Source: Clostridia bacterium
Lineage (GTDB): Bacteria > Bacillota > Clostridia > Lachnospirales > CAG-274
Assembly: GCA_030524425.1 (NCBI GenBank)
Contig: JAUNGN010000020.1
Coordinates: forward strand, 1 to 46,113
DNA length: 46,113 nucleotides
Direction of reading: 5' to 3'
A model generated the notes under the pieces. That model was not told the origin of the DNA. It was given only the letters and a program-made list of their open reading frames with translations, and searched no databases. A program made the position numbers and the translations under genes. Shown here piece by piece: positions 42,396-46,113 of this stretch. Numbering within the stretch: position 1 is the stretch's first letter; each line of letters begins with the position of its first letter.

Positions 42396-45300
42396 GTGAG
42401 AAGAATTAAGGGCATTTTATCAAAAATATTGTTTATTGTAATATTTTTAGAGTGTCTGGGAGGAAGCAATACTTTGGCATTGGCAGGGGAGCTTGACAAT
42501 ATCAGTCTTTTTGAAATGGAAGTAAACAAGGCTGATGAAAATTTAAGCTCAGGTGCGGTTTATATTGAGCAGGCAGTCATTGAAAATGAAAGCGGCACTA
42601 TTGATGAATATGTTGAAAGTATTTTAACGGGACATACATATTACAGTGAGCTTACGGAAAGTGAAAAAATTACTGTAAGGCAAAATGCAGGATTAAGAGA
42701 GGACACCATGACTGCCTTATGCGATAAGGGGTACACCATAGAAGAATCAAGAAAAAAGGCTGTAATAATGCAGCAGATGAATATATCCGTAAGAGATGTT
42801 TTGTCTATGATTGAAGCCTATGGCAGTGAGGAAAAAGCAGGCAGGGAAGCATTGAAATACAGAAGAAGCCAGTATGAATATACAGACTTTTATAATGTAT
42901 ATACAGAGTCCGATATAACAGCACTTATGATAAGAGGCTATGAATTTGAAGAAGCCGTAAATATATGTGTCGTTAAAAATTGCCTTGTGCTCCCTGATGA
43001 AACAGCATCGGGAACAGGCTTAGCCGTTATGGACATAGCCGTGTCAGATTCGGCAGTATCAGTCAGTGATAACGGATTAAGGGATATGGCTGAAATGTAT
43101 TCAGTTAATCCCATAGTGCTGGGAGATATGCTTAGCAGAATAAATATGACTGTTGATGAATTCGAAATAAAGGTCATGGAATACAAGGCAGAGCATGGCA
43201 TGCTTCCTTCCTATGAGGTTATGGCGGCAAGCAGTGATGACAGTGAGGATGATGTTTTTTCAAGGTTTTGTGCTGACCCGAGGCTTAATTCCGCTCCTTT
43301 TACAAAGGACAAAAATGTGCTTGACAGTGTGTCAATATGTTCGGGAGCATTGACCTATACGGATAAAGTAACTGCTATACCGGGTATAAACGGAATGGAT
43401 TTTGATTTAAATCTTATTTATAATTCCGATGACAGAATATTAGACGGCGGAAAGGATACAGATGTATGGAGTTTTAATATTCCCAGATTTGAATGGACAG
43501 GCGGGGAAAGATGTTTACATATGCCTGACGGAAACAAGTATACAATAAAGACAGTTAATCATCTTGCAAGTCCCGATACCTATGTTTTTAGTTCAAACTA
43601 TTATAGAGATATGCAGTTTGAACAGGATGAAGAGGCATCAGTACTGAATTCCAAGTTTAAATTAAGTCTCAAAGAGGGAAAAGCCGTATATTTTGATAAG
43701 GACTGGAACGCAATACGAATGGAGGACAGGTTCGGCAACTATATAAATATAAGCAGAAATAACGGTATGGAAATTAAAAGCAGTTCCGGAATTAATGCGG
43801 ATATTACATATGAGAGTGTTTCAGATAAAAACGAAATAATGACTGTAAGGGTATATAACAGTGAGAAAACAATAAAAACCATAAAGTACAGTATGAGTAA
43901 ATACTATTACAGTAAATACGATTATTTCCGGAATATAACAGACAAGACCGATGAAATGGGCAATGTAACAAAATTCAGCTACTCAGTAAACAGCGGTTAC
44001 ATTGTCGGCAAGGATAACTATCACACAATAAATCTGACGGAAATAAAATTTCCTTCAGGAGTAACGGCTTATTATACATATGGCAAGGGTAAATATGTAG
44101 ACTGGAAGACAATTGACAAAGCAGGCAATTTCGGAACCAATACTTATAAAGAAAGGGAATATGACAGAATAACAAAAGTATCTTATTATGAAAACGGCAG
44201 CAGTCTGTACAGTGCATCGTATACTTACTCGGAGCATAACTATATGTGCTATGTAGATCAGGATGAGGACGAGGAATATGACAGAAATTATGAATACCAT
44301 GTGATAAAAAATGAAAACGGGATGTGTACAAAATATGTTTTCAACAGCAGTAATCAGCTGAGTAAGGAGATTGCCGGAGGCTATGATAAAAAAGGAAATT
44401 TTGTCGGCACACAGACGACAGTAAATTATTACGGGCCAAAAGAAAAGATATACGATGGGATTGAATTTGTGCTTTATGCGTCGTCAGATGTACCTGTTCA
44501 GGTAACTGTTACGAGGGGCGGCAGTACATACAAATACTTTTACGAATATGACTCAGGAAAGGATCTTACAGGCTACTGGGGGCCAAAGACAACGGCAGGA
44601 CAGTACAGTGTAAGGGATAATGATACATTGCATAAAGTAAGCTATAAATATGGCGCATACAGTCAGCTTTTGACAAAGAGCTGTAAACAGGATGAAAACA
44701 CCACAATTACCTGGCAGAACACTCTTACCGGTGACAAGAAAAATATAGCACAGTCACGTATAAGCTCAGACAGGGACGGACTGCTGGCAAATGACGACTA
44801 TGCTTATGACGCAAGGGGTAATATGGTGCGTGATGCCAAGTATAAGGGCACATCGGGAAGCTATGAATTTATTTACTATACCTACGACAGCAGGGGACAG
44901 TATGTGACACAGGTAAAGCAGAATGACATTACTCAAAAAATGGAGTACGACTCAATGGGTAATGTGACAAAGGCAACAGACGGCAACGGTAATTCCGTTA
45001 CCTATACATATGACCTTTACGGCAATCAGACAGGCACAAATGACGGTAAATACACTACAAGAACTGTTTATAATTATGCCGGCAATGATGTTACCTGCTA
45101 TGATGAAAACAATAAGGCTAAGCTTTATGACTACAACGGACTTGGACAGCTTGTGTCAGTAAAGGATGTGTCAGCAAATAAGGTATTGGCGTCATATACT
45201 TATGACCCAGCCACGCTTCTTATGACAAGGGCTGTTTTGGGAGGAAAGTCAAGGCTTGACATAAGCTACAATTCTATGGGCGAAATATGCAAAAGAAGCA

Positions 45301-46113
45301 TATATGACAATAACAACGGTACCCTTACTTATGAGGAAACCTACAGCCGTTCCTTTTATAACGGATATCAGGAAACAGAAACGGTTATAACGGGAGGCAC
45401 AAATTCACCTGAAATAAAGAATGTAAGCAGGCTTGACTATGACGGCTTTGAGATATACACAAAGAAAAACGGCGTGGAAACTGACAATACCTATGACCTT
45501 TCAGGCAATTGCCTGACAAGTACAACAGACGGCTGTACTGTCACTATGGCTTATAACGGTATGGGACAAATGACAAAGCTGACAAAGCCTAAGGGAGGAG
45601 TGTATACATACAAATATGATACTCTTGGAAGAAATACTCAGATTACGGCACCCAACGGTGGTATAACAAGATATACATATGATGACAGCAACAGACTGAT
45701 TGATGAAAAAACTCCTTTAAATGATAACAGCACAGGTTACGGACATAAAACCTACACATATGATAATAACAATAATGTAACAAAGGAGACTGTCAGAACA
45801 TCAGGCAGTGCAGAAAGGGCGACAGAGTATTTTTATGATACAAGAAATAATTTAATAAAGGTACAGAATACAGACATAAATAATAATAAGTGCTATACTG
45901 AATATGAGTATGACGGTGCCGGAAATATGCTGAAAATGAAGGCGGCTAACGGAGCCAATGTAACAAGCTATACTTACAACAGCTTAAATCAGCTTATAAA
46001 AATGACAGATCCGATGGGATTTACCGAAAGCTATACCTATGACCTTAACGGAAATATGCTTACAAAGAAGGACAAAAACGGTACAGTACTTAAGTATGAT
46101 TATGATGCCATGA
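42396..46113 (+). CDS. Secreted RHS/YD-repeat protein (3' truncated by window end)
   Basis: 1239 codons visible, frame open at the right edge. GTG start 42396 follows AGAGGAG with 8-nt spacing. Signal peptide VRRIKGILSKILFIVIFLECLGG. An N-terminal helical region (about 30-290) has repeated charged segments (e.g. EEAVNICVVKN, VDEFEIKVMEYK). Around 310-340, CSGALTYTDKVTAIPGINGMDFDLNLIYNSD is the typical entry to RHS proteins. Then many YD-type repeats (YDARGNMVRD, YDSMGNVTKATD, YDLYGNQTG, YDTLGRNTQITAPNG, YDLNGNMLTKKD) form the cocoon-like shell. RHS proteins carry a variable C-terminal toxin or cargo domain; that part lies beyond the window. Co-transcribed with 40578. Confidence 0.9.
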   Translation, partial: MRRIKGILSKILFIVIFLECLGGSNTLALAGELDNISLFEMEVNKADENLSSGAVYIEQAVIENESGTIDEYVESILTGHTYYSELTESEKITVRQNAGLREDTMTALCDKGYTIEESRKKAVIMQQMNISVRDVLSMIEAYGSEEKAGREALKYRRSQYEYTDFYNVYTESDITALMIRGYEFEEAVNICVVKNCLVLPDETASGTGLAVMDIAVSDSAVSVSDNGLRDMAEMYSVNPIVLGDMLSRINMTVDEFEIKVMEYKAEHGMLPSYEVMAASSDDSEDDVFSRFCADPRLNSAPFTKDKNVLDSVSICSGALTYTDKVTAIPGINGMDFDLNLIYNSDDRILDGGKDTDVWSFNIPRFEWTGGERCLHMPDGNKYTIKTVNHLASPDTYVFSSNYYRDMQFEQDEEASVLNSKFKLSLKEGKAVYFDKDWNAIRMEDRFGNYINISRNNGMEIKSSSGINADITYESVSDKNEIMTVRVYNSEKTIKTIKYSMSKYYYSKYDYFRNITDKTDEMGNVTKFSYSVNSGYIVGKDNYHTINLTEIKFPSGVTAYYTYGKGKYVDWKTIDKAGNFGTNTYKEREYDRITKVSYYENGSSLYSASYTYSEHNYMCYVDQDEDEEYDRNYEYHVIKNENGMCTKYVFNSSNQLSKEIAGGYDKKGNFVGTQTTVNYYGPKEKIYDGIEFVLYASSDVPVQVTVTRGGSTYKYFYEYDSGKDLTGYWGPKTTAGQYSVRDNDTLHKVSYKYGAYSQLLTKSCKQDENTTITWQNTLTGDKKNIAQSRISSDRDGLLANDDYAYDARGNMVRDAKYKGTSGSYEFIYYTYDSRGQYVTQVKQNDITQKMEYDSMGNVTKATDGNGNSVTYTYDLYGNQTGTNDGKYTTRTVYNYAGNDVTCYDENNKAKLYDYNGLGQLVSVKDVSANKVLASYTYDPATLLMTRAVLGGKSRLDISYNSMGEICKRSIYDNNNGTLTYEETYSRSFYNGYQETETVITGGTNSPEIKNVSRLDYDGFEIYTKKNGVETDNTYDLSGNCLTSTTDGCTVTMAYNGMGQMTKLTKPKGGVYTYKYDTLGRNTQITAPNGGITRYTYDDSNRLIDEKTPLNDNSTGYGHKTYTYDNNNNVTKETVRTSGSAERATEYFYDTRNNLIKVQNTDINNNKCYTEYEYDGAGNMLKMKAANGANVTSYTYNSLNQLIKMTDPMGFTESYTYDLNGNMLTKKDKNGTVLKYDYDAM

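Noticed and set aside
43975..44331. 118- and 81-codon open frames antisense to the RHS gene
   Set aside because: Overlap a clear RHS frame; compositions reflect the YD-repeat coding strand.

Overview
The window is AT-rich DNA with Shine-Dalgarno sequences before almost every gene (GGAGG/AGGAG type), occasional TTG and GTG starts, a bifunctional AdhE, dockerin-like and copper-amine-oxidase-type stalk domains, and a two-domain Wzz/BY-kinase. Together these point to a strictly fermentative Clostridia (Firmicutes) chromosome, probably a gut or rumen member of the Lachnospirales/Oscillospirales. I cannot name the species from sequence alone. No rRNA, tRNA, CRISPR array or insertion sequence was seen.

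Layout. (1) 167-6482: a secreted right-handed beta-helix protein with a dockerin-like tail (minus strand), then adhE with two candidate Rex operators in its leader, followed closely by a small aminoglycoside-phosphotransferase-like kinase and two strong bidirectional terminators. (2) 6610-7380: what looks like a complete DNA-inversion switch. A 28-bp imperfect inverted-repeat pair encloses about 130 bp holding a perfect-consensus promoter that currently points away from the polysaccharide genes, and a FimB/FimE-sized tyrosine recombinase begins immediately outside the right repeat. (3) 7469-33082: a 19-gene exopolysaccharide/capsule cluster, all on the plus strand: Wzz/BY-kinase; nucleotide-sugar enzymes (galacturonokinase-like kinase, nucleotidyltransferase, UDP-glucose dehydrogenase, ManC, a GMP-like/cupin/phosphomannose isomerase fusion, an AlgD-like GDP-mannose dehydrogenase); a heparinase II/III-family protein; a CapK-like adenylate-forming enzyme; five glycosyltransferases; an FkbH-type HAD protein; Wzy and Wzx candidates; two acyltransferases; and a VanZ-like protein. 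The cluster ends in a bidirectional terminator. (4) 33138-36209: two convergent SGNH esterase genes with near-identical catalytic domains but unrelated N-termini, one a secreted stalk protein and the other carrying phage tail-fibre-like modules. (5) 36536-40316: a GT4 glycosyltransferase, an unknown two-TM protein, a possible structured small RNA, and an hxlR regulator divergent from a degenerate metallo-beta-lactamase-fold protein. (6) 40578 to the right edge: a secreted protein with three beta-sandwich-like repeats (related to the C-terminal module of the first gene), followed 15 nt later by a large secreted RHS/YD-repeat protein cut by the window end.

How the parts fit. The sugar-nucleotide genes predict UDP-glucuronate, GDP-mannose and GDP-mannuronate (and perhaps a uronate-1-phosphate-derived nucleotide sugar), so the polymer is probably acidic and acetylated, assembled by a Wzx/Wzy-type route controlled by the BY-kinase. 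The inversion switch lies directly upstream of the recombinase and BY-kinase genes, so the simplest model is ON/OFF phase variation of polysaccharide production, with the present sequence in the OFF (or low) orientation. A second, fixed promoter upstream of the sugar-nucleotide genes could separate precursor supply from the switched chain-length/kinase gene. That is inference from sequence layout, not demonstrated.
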